DNA of 64,000 nucleotides from the NCBI RefSeq assembly GCF_030295325.1, contig NZ_AP027059.1, forward strand, positions 558,001 to 622,000, in the 5' to 3' direction. The notes beneath the pieces are model-generated. The model was not told the DNA's origin. It ran no database searches and saw only the letters and a list, made by a program, of their open reading frames with translations. Made by a program: the position numbers and the translations under genes. The stretch comes from Haliovirga abyssi (GTDB lineage Bacteria > Fusobacteriota > Fusobacteriia > Fusobacteriales > Haliovirgaceae). Positions within the stretch are counted from its first letter, which is position 1, and each line of letters opens with the position of its first letter. Below, in pieces: positions 1-9,177 of the stretch.

Positions 1-1
1 A

Positions 2-1060
2 TCTACTTTTGAAGATGTAAAAGATATGGAAGGACCTGTAATTGTACATATAAAAACAGAAAAAGGGAAAGGGTATAAATTTGCAGAACAAAACAGAGAA
101 AAATTTCACGGTATATCTCCATTTGATATAAAAACAGGAGAAACTTGTAAAAAAAATGAATCTTATTCACAACTGTTTGGAAATAAACTTGTAGAATTAG
201 GAGAAAAAAATTCAGAAATAATTGCTATAACTGCGGGAATGATAAAAGGGACAGGTTTAGATAAATTTTTTGAAAAATATCCTAAAAGATCATATGATGT
301 TGGAATAGCAGAAATGCATGCTGTAACTTTTGCAGGAGGGCTTGCTATAAAAGGGAAAAAACCAGTAGTGGCAATATATTCTACATTTTTACAAAGAGCT
401 TATGATCAATTAATTCACGATATTGCATTGCAAAATTTACCAGTTTTATTTATTTTGGATAGAGCAGGAATAGTTGGAGAAGATGGGCCTACTCATAATG
501 GGATATTTGATATTGCCTATTTACAATCTATACCTAATATTAGAATTATGGCACCATTTTCAAAAGAAGATTTAGAAAAATCATTGGAATTTGCAGTAAA
601 TGATAAATCAGGACCTATTGCAATAAGAATTCCAAGAGATTCAAGCTTTTGTTTGAATGTAGGTTTTGAATATGGTAAATGGCAAGAAATAAAAAAAGGT
701 AATGAATATTTAGTTATAGCAGTTGGAAGTATGTTAAAAGAGCTGTTAATTATAGAAAAAGAATTGAATAAAAATAATGTTTATCCAACTATTGTAGGAG
801 TTAATTTTATAAATCCATTAGATGAAAAATATATCTTAGAAAATTTTGTTAAATATGAAAAGATATTTATATTAGAAGAAGGAATATTACATGGTGGGTT
901 TAGTAGTAAAATATTAGAATTTTTAAATGATAAAAATATTAATAAAATTATACACAGAATAGGAATAGAAGGATTTGTAGAGCATGGAAAAAGAGATGAA
1001 ATATTGACAGATTTAGGATTAAAGGGAAAAAAATTAGTGGATAGGTTATTAAAGAAATAA
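2..1060 (+). CDS. dxs: 1-deoxy-D-xylulose-5-phosphate synthase, 3' part
   Basis: C-terminal ~352 residues of DXS, the thiamine-diphosphate enzyme that condenses pyruvate and glyceraldehyde-3-phosphate in the first step of the MEP isoprenoid pathway. The frame is open to the left edge, so the gene starts outside the window; the family is about 620 residues long. Visible family motifs are the GKGYKFAE segment, the pyrimidine-domain stretch with GIAEMHAVTFAGGLA and IYSTFLQRAYDQLIHD, and DRAGIVGEDGPTHNG, followed by the C-terminal transketolase domain. An internal ATG at 26 is not the start because the homology continues upstream of it. The HD-domain gene follows after 56 bases. Identification is secure. 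Confidence 0.95.
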   Translation, partial: STFEDVKDMEGPVIVHIKTEKGKGYKFAEQNREKFHGISPFDIKTGETCKKNESYSQLFGNKLVELGEKNSEIIAITAGMIKGTGLDKFFEKYPKRSYDVGIAEMHAVTFAGGLAIKGKKPVVAIYSTFLQRAYDQLIHDIALQNLPVLFILDRAGIVGEDGPTHNGIFDIAYLQSIPNIRIMAPFSKEDLEKSLEFAVNDKSGPIAIRIPRDSSFCLNVGFEYGKWQEIKKGNEYLVIAVGSMLKELLIIEKELNKNNVYPTIVGVNFINPLDEKYILENFVKYEKIFILEEGILHGGFSSKILEFLNDKNINKIIHRIGIEGFVEHGKRDEILTDLGLKGKKLVDRLLKK

Positions 1061-1116
1061 GTTGAAATATAAAGAATAAGGATAAAACCTTATATGACAG
1101 ACAGGAGGAAGTTTGA

Positions 1117-1935
1117 TTGGCAGATAAAAACGTGAGGGTTTTTGTTAATGGTATTTTATTACATCCAGTTATTCAAAAATTAAAATTAGTAGATGATAAG
1201 GGGATAACAGTTTCAACTCATACTTATGATGTATTAAGGGTGGCAATAAAACAGATAAAAAGCAGGTATTTTGACAATTTAGAAGAGGCTTCAGAAGATT
1301 TGGACTTTTTTGCAATTTTAATAGGGATATTAATACATGATACAACTAAGGGGACATTAAGATTAAGTGGATCTAAAAATTCTCATAGTTATATAATGAG
1401 AAATAATCCAGATATTGTAATGAAAGAGGCAGAATCTATAATAGAAGAAGTGGAAAATTTTACAAAATTAAATATAAAGAAGGAAACTAGAGATCATATT
1501 ATTCATATTGTTGCTTCGCACCATGGAAGATGGGGAAGAATAAAACCACAAACAAAAGAAGCACATATAGTTCATGAGGCAGATAAATATTCTGCTATGT
1601 ATCACAGAATAACTCCAATTGGAGCTAAAAAGATTATAAAATTAATGTCAGATGGTTTTTCAAAAGATGAAGTGGTAAAAATAACAGGTTATACAAGTGG
1701 GATAATAGATAATAGATTAAAAAGAGCAAAACAAGAATTAAATATAAAAACAAATAGAGGATTACTTAGCTATTATAATAAATATAAATCAATACCAGAT
1801 GGAGATGAATTTTTTAGTAGAAGAATTAGAGAAACTGAAAAATTAATAAAAAAAGTTGAAGTGATTGGTTTTGAAGATCTTGTATTGAAAAATATTTTAA
1901 TTGATTATATTTATAGAGAAGATATTTTTGAATGA
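1117..1935 (+). CDS. HD-domain protein with a C-terminal HTH-like segment
   Basis: 272-residue cytoplasmic protein. It starts at TTG 1117, chosen because a strong AGGAGGAA lies six bases upstream at 1103-1110. Metal-binding HD-superfamily features are an early His (STHTYDVL, about residue 35), the HD pair in IGILIHDTTKG (about 75) and later HIVASHHGRWG and HEADKY. From about residue 175, DGFSKDEVVKITGYTSG followed by a basic helix resembles a sigma-region-4 or LuxR type helix-turn-helix, so the protein may pair a phosphohydrolase with nucleic-acid binding. The substrate cannot be told from sequence. It sits between dxs and tlyA, and the gap to tlyA contains repeat R1. Confidence 0.7.
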   Translation: MADKNVRVFVNGILLHPVIQKLKLVDDKGITVSTHTYDVLRVAIKQIKSRYFDNLEEASEDLDFFAILIGILIHDTTKGTLRLSGSKNSHSYIMRNNPDIVMKEAESIIEEVENFTKLNIKKETRDHIIHIVASHHGRWGRIKPQTKEAHIVHEADKYSAMYHRITPIGAKKIIKLMSDGFSKDEVVKITGYTSGIIDNRLKRAKQELNIKTNRGLLSYYNKYKSIPDGDEFFSRRIRETEKLIKKVEVIGFEDLVLKNILIDYIYREDIFE

Positions 1936-2013
1936 AAATAGATTAATATTAGAAATAGAGTGATTTTGATTTAAAATTAATTTATAAAATACGAAAAATT
2001 ATTTTTAATATTT

Positions 2014-2114
2014 AGGTACATTAAAAAAATAAATTCGTCAAAATTGTTTGAGAAAATCTGTAGATACGTTCATATTTTTCAAACAAATGACTCATTAATT
2101 TTTTTAAAGTCCCT
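2014..2114 (+). repeat. R1 palindromic repeat, copy A, in the tlyA leader
   Basis: A 101-bp imperfect palindrome running from AGGTAC to AGTCCCT. The ends pair (GGTAC-A-TAAAAAAATAAA against TTAATTTTTTTAAAGTCCC), as does the inner TTGTTTGAGAAAA against TTTTTCAAACAA. By eye it differs from copy C (48892-48992) at about four positions. It ends 22 bases before the tlyA start codon. An open frame runs through it from 2044, but the repeat nature argues that this is not coding. Confidence 0.85.
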
Positions 2115-2136
2115 TATTATAGAAAGGTTGTTTTTT

Positions 2137-2946
2137 ATGAAAGAAAGATTAGATGTACTTTTAGTGGAAAAGGGATTTTTTGAGAGTAGAGAAAAAGCTA
2201 AAAGAGCAATTATGGCAGGGATAATAGTAGTTAATGATAAAAAAGTAGATAAAGCAGGAACTAAAGTTAAAGTAGAGTCAGAATTAAGAATAAAAGGGAC
2301 ACCTCTAAAGTATGTAGGGAGAGGTGGATTAAAATTAGAAAAATCAATAGAAGCGTTTGAATTAGATTTTAAAGATAAATTGGTTTTGGATATTGGAGCT
2401 TCTACTGGCGGTTTTACTGACTGTGCATTACAAAATGGAGCAAGATATGTGTACAGTGTAGATGTTGGAACTAATCAATTAGCATGGAAATTAAGACAAG
2501 ATAGTAGAGTAAAATCTCTTGAAAATATGCATATAAAAAATTTAGAATTAAAAGAGTTAGATAATAATTTGGTAGACTATATAGTAATTGATGTTTCTTT
2601 TATATCATTGACAATGGTATTTAATTATTTAAAAAAATTTTTAAATGATTCAGGTCAAGTTGTTGCTTTAATAAAACCACAATTTGAGGTTGGAACTGCA
2701 AATATTTCAAAAGGTGGAATAGTAAAAGATTTTTCTAAACATATTATGGCAATAGAAAAAGTTATTAATTCAGCATATGAAAATGGATTGTTTATAAAAA
2801 AATTAGACACATCTCCAATAACAGGAACTAAAGGAAATGTAGAATATATTTCATTATTTGACATAGAAAATAAAAATATTAATATAGATATAGAAAATAT
2901 AGTAGAAAAAGGAAAAAAACTAAAAAAAGGAGATGGAAAAAAGTGA
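2137..2946 (+). CDS. tlyA: TlyA-family rRNA 2'-O-methyltransferase
   Basis: 269-residue protein with an N-terminal S4 RNA-binding domain (ERLDVLLVEKGFFESREKAK, residues 2-21, continuing to about 60) and an FtsJ-like SAM-dependent methyltransferase domain with the SAM loop LDIGASTGGFTDCAL. TlyA proteins methylate ribosomal RNA cytidines at the 2'-O position; the older name hemolysin A is probably a misnomer for most members. I use ATG 2137, with AGAAAGG upstream, because the longer frame from 2044 lies in repeat R1 and gives non-family sequence. The stop overlaps the GTG start of ctpA by four bases (GTGA), so the two are translationally coupled. Confidence 0.9.
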   Translation: MKERLDVLLVEKGFFESREKAKRAIMAGIIVVNDKKVDKAGTKVKVESELRIKGTPLKYVGRGGLKLEKSIEAFELDFKDKLVLDIGASTGGFTDCALQNGARYVYSVDVGTNQLAWKLRQDSRVKSLENMHIKNLELKELDNNLVDYIVIDVSFISLTMVFNYLKKFLNDSGQVVALIKPQFEVGTANISKGGIVKDFSKHIMAIEKVINSAYENGLFIKKLDTSPITGTKGNVEYISLFDIENKNINIDIENIVEKGKKLKKGDGKK

Positions 2947-4280
2947 AAAATAGGAAAATATTTTCAATTGGAGTATTGACTTTAATATTATTATTAGCAT
3001 TTACTTCACTATATGCAAAAAGTAATAGTAATAAATCAAGTAAAGATGAAAGTAAAGAAACAGTTAAAGTAGGATTTATGTCACATATAAAGGAATTAAG
3101 AGAAATTTCTGAAGTTATGGATTTAATTCAAACTAATTTTGTAGGTGATAAAAAAATAGATAGTAAAGTTCTTTTACATGGAGCGTTAAAAGGAATGGTA
3201 GAATCTTTAGATGATCCACATACAAATTATTTTCCTCCTAAAGAGCTTAATTCATTTACTGAAGATATAAAAGGAGAATATGCAGGAGTAGGAATGGTTG
3301 TTAGTAAAAAAGATAATGTATTAATAGTAGTTTCTCCAATAGAAGATACTCCAGCATATAAGGCTGGGATGAGACCAAAAGATAAAATAATAGCAATAGA
3401 AAAAGATTCAACATTAAATTTAAGTTTAGAAGAGTGTGTAAAAAAATTAAAAGGAAAAGCTGGAACAACAGTTAAAATAACTGTTTTAAGAGAAGGAGTA
3501 GAAAAACCTTTTGAGGTAAAATTAACAAGAGCTATAATAAAATTAAAATATGTTAAAAGCAGAATGTTAGAAAACAAAATAGGATATGTTAGATTAACAC
3601 AATTTGGAGAACATGTAGCACCTGATGTGAGAAAAGCAGTAGAAAATTTAAGAAAAGATGGTATGAAAGGTTTAGTATTTGATTTAAGAACTAATCCTGG
3701 TGGAGCTTTGTCACAAGCTGTAAAAATAGCTTCAATATTTATAGATGAAGATCCAATTGTTACAGTAAAAGATAAAGCAGGAAGAGTAGAAACATATAAT
3801 CATGAAGGTACTGCATATACAGATTTCCCAATGGTTGTACTTGTAAATGGTGGAAGTGCATCAGCTTCGGAAATAGTATCAGGAGCTATAAAAGATCATA
3901 AAAGAGGAATATTAATAGGAGAAAAAACATATGGGAAAGGCTCTGTTCAAAATATAGTACCTTTACCAGATGGAGATGGAATAAAATTAACAATAGCAAA
4001 ATATTATACACCTTCTGGAGTATGTATAAATGGAATAGGAATAAATCCTGATATAGAAGTAAAAGAAAAATATATGTTTTTTAATGGATTTATTACAAAT
4101 ATAGTAAAAGAAAAAACAGAAAAAAAATCTGACACTAAAAAAGATGTAAATAATGTAAAAGATACAAAAGATACAAAAAATGCAAAAGATACAAAGAAAA
4201 AAGAAGAAAAAAAATCTGATGATATACAATTAGATACTGCAATAAATGTTTTAAAAGGAATAATGTTTTATAAAAAATAG
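2943..4280 (+). CDS. ctpA: S41 carboxy-terminal processing peptidase
   Basis: 445-residue exported serine protease. Residues 1-25 form a signal peptide or membrane anchor ending near LYAKS. A PDZ domain (about 110-190, with GVGMVVSKKDN and PAYKAGMRPKDKI) is followed by the peptidase domain with the Ser/Lys dyad in GGSASASEI (Ser about 307) and GEKTYGKGSVQ (Lys about 332). CtpA enzymes trim C-termini of envelope proteins. The C-terminus carries a low-complexity Lys/Asp/Thr tail encoded by imperfect GATACAAAA-type repeats (about 4135-4200) before a short ordered end. The start is GTG 2943, overlapping the tlyA stop; the gene ends at a clear terminator. Confidence 0.93.
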   Translation: MKNRKIFSIGVLTLILLLAFTSLYAKSNSNKSSKDESKETVKVGFMSHIKELREISEVMDLIQTNFVGDKKIDSKVLLHGALKGMVESLDDPHTNYFPPKELNSFTEDIKGEYAGVGMVVSKKDNVLIVVSPIEDTPAYKAGMRPKDKIIAIEKDSTLNLSLEECVKKLKGKAGTTVKITVLREGVEKPFEVKLTRAIIKLKYVKSRMLENKIGYVRLTQFGEHVAPDVRKAVENLRKDGMKGLVFDLRTNPGGALSQAVKIASIFIDEDPIVTVKDKAGRVETYNHEGTAYTDFPMVVLVNGGSASASEIVSGAIKDHKRGILIGEKTYGKGSVQNIVPLPDGDGIKLTIAKYYTPSGVCINGIGINPDIEVKEKYMFFNGFITNIVKEKTEKKSDTKKDVNNVKDTKDTKNAKDTKKKEEKKSDDIQLDTAINVLKGIMFYKK

Positions 4281-4281
4281 A

Positions 4282-4310
4282 AAGGGGTTTATACCCCTTC
4301 TATCTTTTTT
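4282..4310 (+). terminator. Rho-independent terminator after ctpA
   Basis: Stem AAGGGG/CCCCTT at 4282-4287 and 4294-4299 with a TTTATA loop, followed by a T-rich tract to 4310. Confidence 0.85.
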
Positions 4311-4358
4311 ATGTGATAAGAGAGATTAAAGAAATAAAAATTAGTAAGGAGATGGGAA

Positions 4359-5042
4359 ATGTTATATATAGTAACAACTCCAATAGGAAATTTAGAAGAT
4401 ATAACTATGAGAGCATTGAGGATATTAAAAGAAGTAAACTATATTTTTGCAGAAGATACAAGGCAAACAAAAAAACTTTTAAGAAATTTTGAAATAGAAA
4501 ATATTGTATATCAATATCATGAACATAATAAATTACAACAAATTGGAAACATAATTAGTTTATTAAAAAATGGAAAAGATATAGCATTAGTTACAGATGC
4601 AGGAGTTCCTTGTATTTCAGATCCTGGATATGAAGTTGTAGATGAAGCATTAAAAGAAGGAGTTGAAGTTACTTCAGTACCTGGACCAAGTGCATTGACA
4701 GCAGCAGCTTCTATTAGTGGAGTAAGTATGAGAAGATTTGTATTTGAAGGTTTTTTACCGAAAAAGAAAGGAAGACAAACTTTATTTAAAAAATTAGTCG
4801 AAGAAGAGAGAGCTATTATAATTTTTGAATCGCCAAATAGGATATTAAAAACTTTAAAAGATATAAATGGGTATTTGGGTAATAGATCAATAGTAATAGT
4901 TAGAGAGATAACAAAAGTATATGAAGAGATAATCAGAGGAAAAACTTTAGAAGTGATAGATAAACTTGAAAAAAAGCCTATAAAAGGTGAGATAGTATTA
5001 ATAATACGAGGAAAAGGTGAAGATAAAAATGACAGTAAATAA
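4359..5042 (+). CDS. rsmI: 16S rRNA (cytidine1402-2'-O)-methyltransferase
   Basis: 227-residue SAM-dependent methyltransferase of the tetrapyrrole-methylase fold. RsmI modifies C1402 in the decoding centre of 16S rRNA. Characteristic motifs are VTTPIGNLEDITMRAL at the N-terminus, FAEDTRQTKKLL, ALVTDAGVPCISDPG, and SVPGPSALTAAASISG. It is shorter than many family members (about 280), lacking most of the C-terminal extension. The start is ATG 4359 with AAGGAGATGG upstream. The 3' end overlaps the next gene (rbgA) by 14 bases, so the two ribosome-maturation genes are probably co-translated. Confidence 0.93.
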   Translation: MLYIVTTPIGNLEDITMRALRILKEVNYIFAEDTRQTKKLLRNFEIENIVYQYHEHNKLQQIGNIISLLKNGKDIALVTDAGVPCISDPGYEVVDEALKEGVEVTSVPGPSALTAAASISGVSMRRFVFEGFLPKKKGRQTLFKKLVEEERAIIIFESPNRILKTLKDINGYLGNRSIVIVREITKVYEEIIRGKTLEVIDKLEKKPIKGEIVLIIRGKGEDKNDSK

Positions 5043-5916
5043 TATAAATTGGTATCCAGGACATATGAAAAAAACAAAAGAGTTGATAAAAGAAAATTTG
5101 AAAATAGTGGATTTAGTTTTAGAAGTTGTAGATGCTAGGATACCAATAAGTAGTAAAAATCCAGATATTTTAGACTTAACAAAGCATAAAAAAAGAATAT
5201 TATTATTAAACAAATCAGATTTGGTTTCTAAAGAAAATTTAAATGAATGGAAAGAATATTTTATAAATAAAAAATTTGCAGATGAAGTTATAGAAGTTAG
5301 TGCAAGAACAGGGTATAATTTGAAAAAATTATATAAGATAATGGATGTAATGTTAAAAGAGAAAAGTGAGAGAATGAAAAAAAGAGGAATAATAAAGACT
5401 AATTTAAGACTACTAGTTGTGGGAATTCCTAATGTAGGAAAATCACAATTAATAAACAAAATTGTTGGGAAAAAAGCAGCTGGAGTTGGGAATAAACCTG
5501 GATTTACAAGAGGGAAACAATGGGTTAGAATAAGAGATGGAGTAGAACTTTTGGATACACCTGGTATTTTATGGCCAAAATTTGAAAGCAAAGAAGTAGG
5601 GATGAATTTAGCTATAACAGGCTCTATAAGAGATGAAATATTAAATATAGAGGAAATAGCTGCAGGATTTATAAAAAAATCAATAGAAAAAGGACAAGAA
5701 GATATTTTAATATCTAAGTATAAGATAAAAAAAGAAGATTTGAATGAGATTCCAGAAGTTGTTATTGAGAGAATGGCGTTTAGTTTAGGAATGATAATGA
5801 AAGGTCAAAAACCTAATATAGCTAAAATAGTATCTTTAATTTTAAGAGATTATAGAAGTGGAAAACTAGGTAAATTTGCTTTAGATAATATTGAAAAAGA
5901 GATAGACAATATATAA
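5029..5916 (+). CDS. rbgA: Ribosome biogenesis GTPase YlqF/RbgA
   Basis: 295-residue circularly permuted GTPase that acts in late 50S subunit assembly. The family opening NNINWYPGHMKKTK is followed by the G motifs in permuted order: G4 LLNKSDL, G5 SARTG, then G1 GIPNVGKSQLINKI, the G2 region around FTRGKQW, and G3 LDTPGI. The C-terminal RNA-binding helical domain follows. I prefer ATG 5029, with AAAAGGTGA eight bases upstream, to GTG 5017. The start overlaps the end of rsmI. It is followed 15 bases later by nadE, indicating one operon. Confidence 0.92.
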   Translation: MTVNNINWYPGHMKKTKELIKENLKIVDLVLEVVDARIPISSKNPDILDLTKHKKRILLLNKSDLVSKENLNEWKEYFINKKFADEVIEVSARTGYNLKKLYKIMDVMLKEKSERMKKRGIIKTNLRLLVVGIPNVGKSQLINKIVGKKAAGVGNKPGFTRGKQWVRIRDGVELLDTPGILWPKFESKEVGMNLAITGSIRDEILNIEEIAAGFIKKSIEKGQEDILISKYKIKKEDLNEIPEVVIERMAFSLGMIMKGQKPNIAKIVSLILRDYRSGKLGKFALDNIEKEIDNI

Positions 5917-5931
5917 ATATGAGGTGAAAAA

Positions 5932-6753
5932 ATGAAAAATTTAGATATAAACTTGGAATTTACAGAAAAAATATTAGTAGGATTTATAAAAGAGGAAGTT
6001 AAAAAATCTGGATTTAATAAAGTTGTATTAGGACTATCAGGAGGAATAGATTCTTCATTAGTAGCATATTTAGCAGCAAAGGCATTAGGTAAAGAAAATG
6101 TATTGGGAGTTATGATGCCATATAAAACTTCAAGTAAAGGAAGTTTGGATCATGCAGAATTAGTGGCTATTGGAAGTGGGATAAGAACAGAAGTAGTAGA
6201 AATTACAGATATGTTAGATGCTTATTTTAAAAAATTTCCAGATATGACCGATTTGAGAAAAGGGAATAAAATGGCTAGAGAAAGAATGACAATATTATAT
6301 GATTTTTCTGCAAAGGAAAATGCCCTTGTATTAGGAACAAGCAATAAAACAGAACTTTTATTGGGATATGGGACGCAACATGGTGATATGGCTTCTGCTA
6401 TAAATCCAATTGGAGATTTATATAAAACTCAAGTTTGGGATTTATCAAGATATATGGGAGTTCCTAAAGAGGTAATAGAAAAAAAACCAAGTGCTGACCT
6501 TTGGGAAGGTCAAAGTGATGAGCAAGACCTTGGATTTACTTATGCAGAAGCAGATAAGCTTTTATATCTATTAATAGATGAAAGATATACTATAGAAGAA
6601 TTAAAAAACATTGGATATAGTGAAAGCTTTGTAAAAGAGATATATAGAAAAATAAAGATGTCTCAATATAAAAGAAAATTACCATTAATAGCAAAAGTAT
6701 CTAAAAGGACAATTGATAAAGATTTCAGATATCCAAGAGATTGGGAGATATAA
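5932..6753 (+). CDS. nadE: NH3-dependent NAD+ synthetase
   Basis: 273-residue enzyme that amidates deamido-NAD+ with ammonia and ATP in the last step of NAD synthesis. It has the ATP-PPase P-loop [14 protein letters not shown] (about residues 35-48) and family stretches [18 protein letters not shown] and [19 protein letters not shown]. It is the short form without the N-terminal glutaminase domain, so it uses free ammonia. This fits the presence of the amtB/glnK ammonium uptake pair in this window, although linkage is only by function. The start is ATG 5932 after GAGGTG. The next gene begins four bases after the stop. Confidence 0.94.
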   Translation: MKNLDINLEFTEKILVGFIKEEVKKSGFNKVVLGLSGGIDSSLVAYLAAKALGKENVLGVMMPYKTSSKGSLDHAELVAIGSGIRTEVVEITDMLDAYFKKFPDMTDLRKGNKMARERMTILYDFSAKENALVLGTSNKTELLLGYGTQHGDMASAINPIGDLYKTQVWDLSRYMGVPKEVIEKKPSADLWEGQSDEQDLGFTYAEADKLLYLLIDERYTIEELKNIGYSESFVKEIYRKIKMSQYKRKLPLIAKVSKRTIDKDFRYPRDWEI

Positions 6754-6756
6754 AAA

Positions 6757-7887
6757 ATGAGGAATATTATTATTTTTACATTTTTTTCTGTAATAATTCT
6801 TTTTTTTGAATATAGTGATTATTTTGAATATAAAAAATATATAATTAGTGTCGAAGAAAAAAATGAACTTAATTTTATTGAAAATTTAAATAAAGATTCA
6901 ATTAATAAAGTAAAAAATAGAGAAGTATATAATTTAAATGAAAAATATTCATTAAAGGAAGTCGATTTTTATTTAGGAAAGTCATTAAGTTATAAAAATA
7001 ATAGAGTTAAATATGTAAAGAATAAACTGTTTAGTAAGAGATGGAATTATATTTTTGTTAGAGATATAAGAGAAAGTTTAAAAAAATTAAATCAAAATAT
7101 TATAACTAAAAGTTTTGAAACAGTTCTTTTCTTTATACTGTTTTTAATGTTTGTGTTGGTTGATTCGAAAAACAAAACATATTTATTAGAAATAAAGCAT
7201 AAAGAAGATTTAGAAAAAGATTTGAATAAAGCAAAAGCTATTCAAGATAAACTTTTTAAAGAGATAAATATATCAAAAGAGAGGTATCAGATAAAATCTT
7301 TTTATAAGTCTTATAGGGAAGTTGGTGGAGATTTTTATGGAATAGAAGAGATCTCAAAGGGAAAATATTTTATTTATGTAGGGGATTCTGCAGGGCATGG
7401 ATTACATGCAGCATTAATAAGTTCTTTTTCTAAAATTACAATTGAAAATTTGAGGAATAAAGGTTATAATATATTAGAAATAGTCGAAGAATTAAATAAT
7501 AACTTTTTGACAATAGAGGGATTTGAAGATTATTATGTAACTTTATTTTTAGGAATATTTGATTTTAATTTAATGGAATTAGAGTATTTATCTTGTGGGC
7601 ATGAAATTCCATTTGCTTTAAAGGATAATAAAATTAAAGATTTATTTACTGCAAAAGAGAATAATATGGTAATTGGAATGTTAGAAGAAGTTCCATTTAT
7701 AAAAAACAAAGTAAAAATAGAAGCTGGGGTAAATTATTTGATTTATACAGATGGGATTTTGGATACAATAGGAGAAGATGAACTGAAAAGAGTATTAACC
7801 AAATATGGAGAAGAAGGAGTAAAAGAGATTTTGAAAAATAGTGAACCAAAAGATGATATGAGCTATATAGAAGTTTCAATAAAATAA
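6757..7887 (+). CDS. Membrane PP2C-type (RsbU/SpoIIE) serine phosphatase
   Basis: 376-residue protein with an N-terminal membrane segment (about 3-20), an extracytoplasmic region of about 95 residues, a second membrane segment (about 118-137) and a cytoplasmic PPM phosphatase domain. The metal-site motifs are present: REVGGDFYG, VGDSAGHGLHAALIS, LIYTDGILDT and EPKDDMSY. Such enzymes usually dephosphorylate anti-anti-sigma (STAS) proteins in stress or envelope signalling. No STAS protein or anti-sigma kinase is encoded nearby, so the partner must be elsewhere. It starts four bases after nadE with no strong ribosome site, so coupling to nadE is likely. Confidence 0.85.
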   Translation: MRNIIIFTFFSVIILFFEYSDYFEYKKYIISVEEKNELNFIENLNKDSINKVKNREVYNLNEKYSLKEVDFYLGKSLSYKNNRVKYVKNKLFSKRWNYIFVRDIRESLKKLNQNIITKSFETVLFFILFLMFVLVDSKNKTYLLEIKHKEDLEKDLNKAKAIQDKLFKEINISKERYQIKSFYKSYREVGGDFYGIEEISKGKYFIYVGDSAGHGLHAALISSFSKITIENLRNKGYNILEIVEELNNNFLTIEGFEDYYVTLFLGIFDFNLMELEYLSCGHEIPFALKDNKIKDLFTAKENNMVIGMLEEVPFIKNKVKIEAGVNYLIYTDGILDTIGEDELKRVLTKYGEEGVKEILKNSEPKDDMSYIEVSIK

Positions 7888-7890
7888 CTT

Positions 7891-7913
7891 TAGGAGTAGC
7901 TTAAAAATAACTT
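7891..7913. repeat. Possible end fragment of repeat R2
   Basis: TAGGAGTAGCTTAAAAATAAC resembles the outer arm of R2 (GGAACGGCTTAAAAATAACC) with several changes. It lies just before the folP ribosome site. It is too short to be sure. Confidence 0.35.
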
Positions 7914-7927
7914 AGGAGGTGTTTCTG

Positions 7928-9133
7928 ATGAGTGGAAATAAGTTCAGAGTGATTGAAATTGATGATTTTAAGGATGCAAAAAAAAGGGTTAAAGATGTAG
8001 TTAGTGGAATTGAAAATATTAAAAGGTTGCAAGAAAAGACACTTTTTAGAGCAATTGAAATTAAAAATTTAGATGCACGAGCTGCAAATATCCTAAATTA
8101 TGAAGCATTATCTTGTAATGTAGAGGCAATAATTTCAGAAGATGTATTTAATTTTTCAGTAAAAACTACAGATATAATATTATTAGGTACAATTAGAAAT
8201 TATGAAAAACTATATTATAGATTAAAAACTAAAAAATTTGGACTTTCTAAATTAAGTGAAGAATTAAAAGATACTTTGTTAAAATATGATAGCAATTATG
8301 AAGAGGTAACAGTAGGAGATTACACTTTTAATTTTAATGAAAAAACTTATATTATGGGGATTTTAAATATAACTCCAGATTCATTTTCAGATGGAGGGAA
8401 TTTTTTAACTCCAGAATTAGCAATAAAAAGAGCCATAGAAATGAAAAAGAATGGTGCAGATATTATTGATATAGGAGCAGAATCTTCAAGACCTGGAGCA
8501 ACTCCTGTAACTGCAGAGCAAGAATTAGAAAGGTTGATTCCAGTTGTAGAAGAATTAAGAAAAGAGATAGATTTACCTATTTCAATTGATACATATAAAT
8601 CGGAAGTGGCGAAAGAGATGTTAGAAAGAGGAGTACATATAATAAATGATATAACAGGATTAAAGGGAGATCCAAAACTTTCTGAAGTGATATCTGATTA
8701 TGAAGCTTTGGCAGTAATAATGCATATGCAGGGGACTCCGCAAAATATGCAAAAAAATCCAGAATATGAAGATGTAGTTGCTGATGTAATAGAAGAATTA
8801 AGAAAAAGTATTCAAATAGCAGAAATTTCTGGAATAAGAGATAAAAATATTATAGTAGATCCTGGAATAGGATTTGGGAAAACAGTTAAACATAATCTTG
8901 AGATATTTAAAAGATTAAAAGAGTTTAAATCATTAGGAATGCCAATATTAATTGGAGCTTCTAGAAAATCAATGATAGGTGAAATATTAGATCTACCAAT
9001 AGGTGAAAGAATAGAAGGCAGTGTAGCTTTAGCAGTAGCAGCAAGTTTAAAAGGAGCATCTATTCTTAGGGTTCATGATGTAAAAGAAACATATAGGGCT
9101 TTAAAGATGATAGATGCAATAAAAAATATTTAG
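7928..9133 (+). CDS. folP: Dihydropteroate synthase, long form
   Basis: 401-residue enzyme that joins p-aminobenzoate to dihydropterin pyrophosphate in folate synthesis. The TIM-barrel core begins near residue 140 with YIMGILNITPDSFSDGGNF and continues with DIIDIGAESSRPGATPV, SIDTYKSEVA, IINDITGL, VIMHMQGTPQNMQ, IIVDPGIGFGKT and IGASRKSMIG, all standard FolP signatures. About 135 N-terminal residues precede the core; such extensions occur in some anaerobe FolP proteins and their role is unclear. The start is ATG 7928, preceded by AGGAGGTG at 7914-7921. The stop codon TAG (9131-9133) shares its last base with the edge of a truncated R2 repeat. Confidence 0.93.
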   Translation: MSGNKFRVIEIDDFKDAKKRVKDVVSGIENIKRLQEKTLFRAIEIKNLDARAANILNYEALSCNVEAIISEDVFNFSVKTTDIILLGTIRNYEKLYYRLKTKKFGLSKLSEELKDTLLKYDSNYEEVTVGDYTFNFNEKTYIMGILNITPDSFSDGGNFLTPELAIKRAIEMKKNGADIIDIGAESSRPGATPVTAEQELERLIPVVEELRKEIDLPISIDTYKSEVAKEMLERGVHIINDITGLKGDPKLSEVISDYEALAVIMHMQGTPQNMQKNPEYEDVVADVIEELRKSIQIAEISGIRDKNIIVDPGIGFGKTVKHNLEIFKRLKEFKSLGMPILIGASRKSMIGEILDLPIGERIEGSVALAVAASLKGASILRVHDVKETYRALKMIDAIKNI

Positions 9134-9174
9134 GAACGTTTAAAAATAATGTTCTTATATTTTGTTATAAAAAT
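9133..9174. repeat. R2 half-element after folP
   Basis: GGAACGTTTAAAAATAATG followed by the TATTTTGTTATAAAA segment matches the first half of full R2 copies at 24341 and 32328. The second half is absent; an R3 element begins at 9178. Confidence 0.65.
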
Positions 9175-9177
9175 TGA

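Noticed and set aside
2044-2136. Upstream extension of tlyA in frame
   Set aside because: The 31 codons are repeat R1 sequence; TlyA proteins start at the S4 domain that begins at ATG 2137.
4130-4200. Short tandem repeats at the 3' end of ctpA as a phase-variation tract
   Set aside because: The units are imperfect and keep the frame; they encode a Lys/Asp/Thr tail and would not switch the gene off cleanly.
5932-6753. Possible truncation of NadE
   Set aside because: The short length is that of the ammonia-dependent class, which naturally lacks the glutaminase domain.
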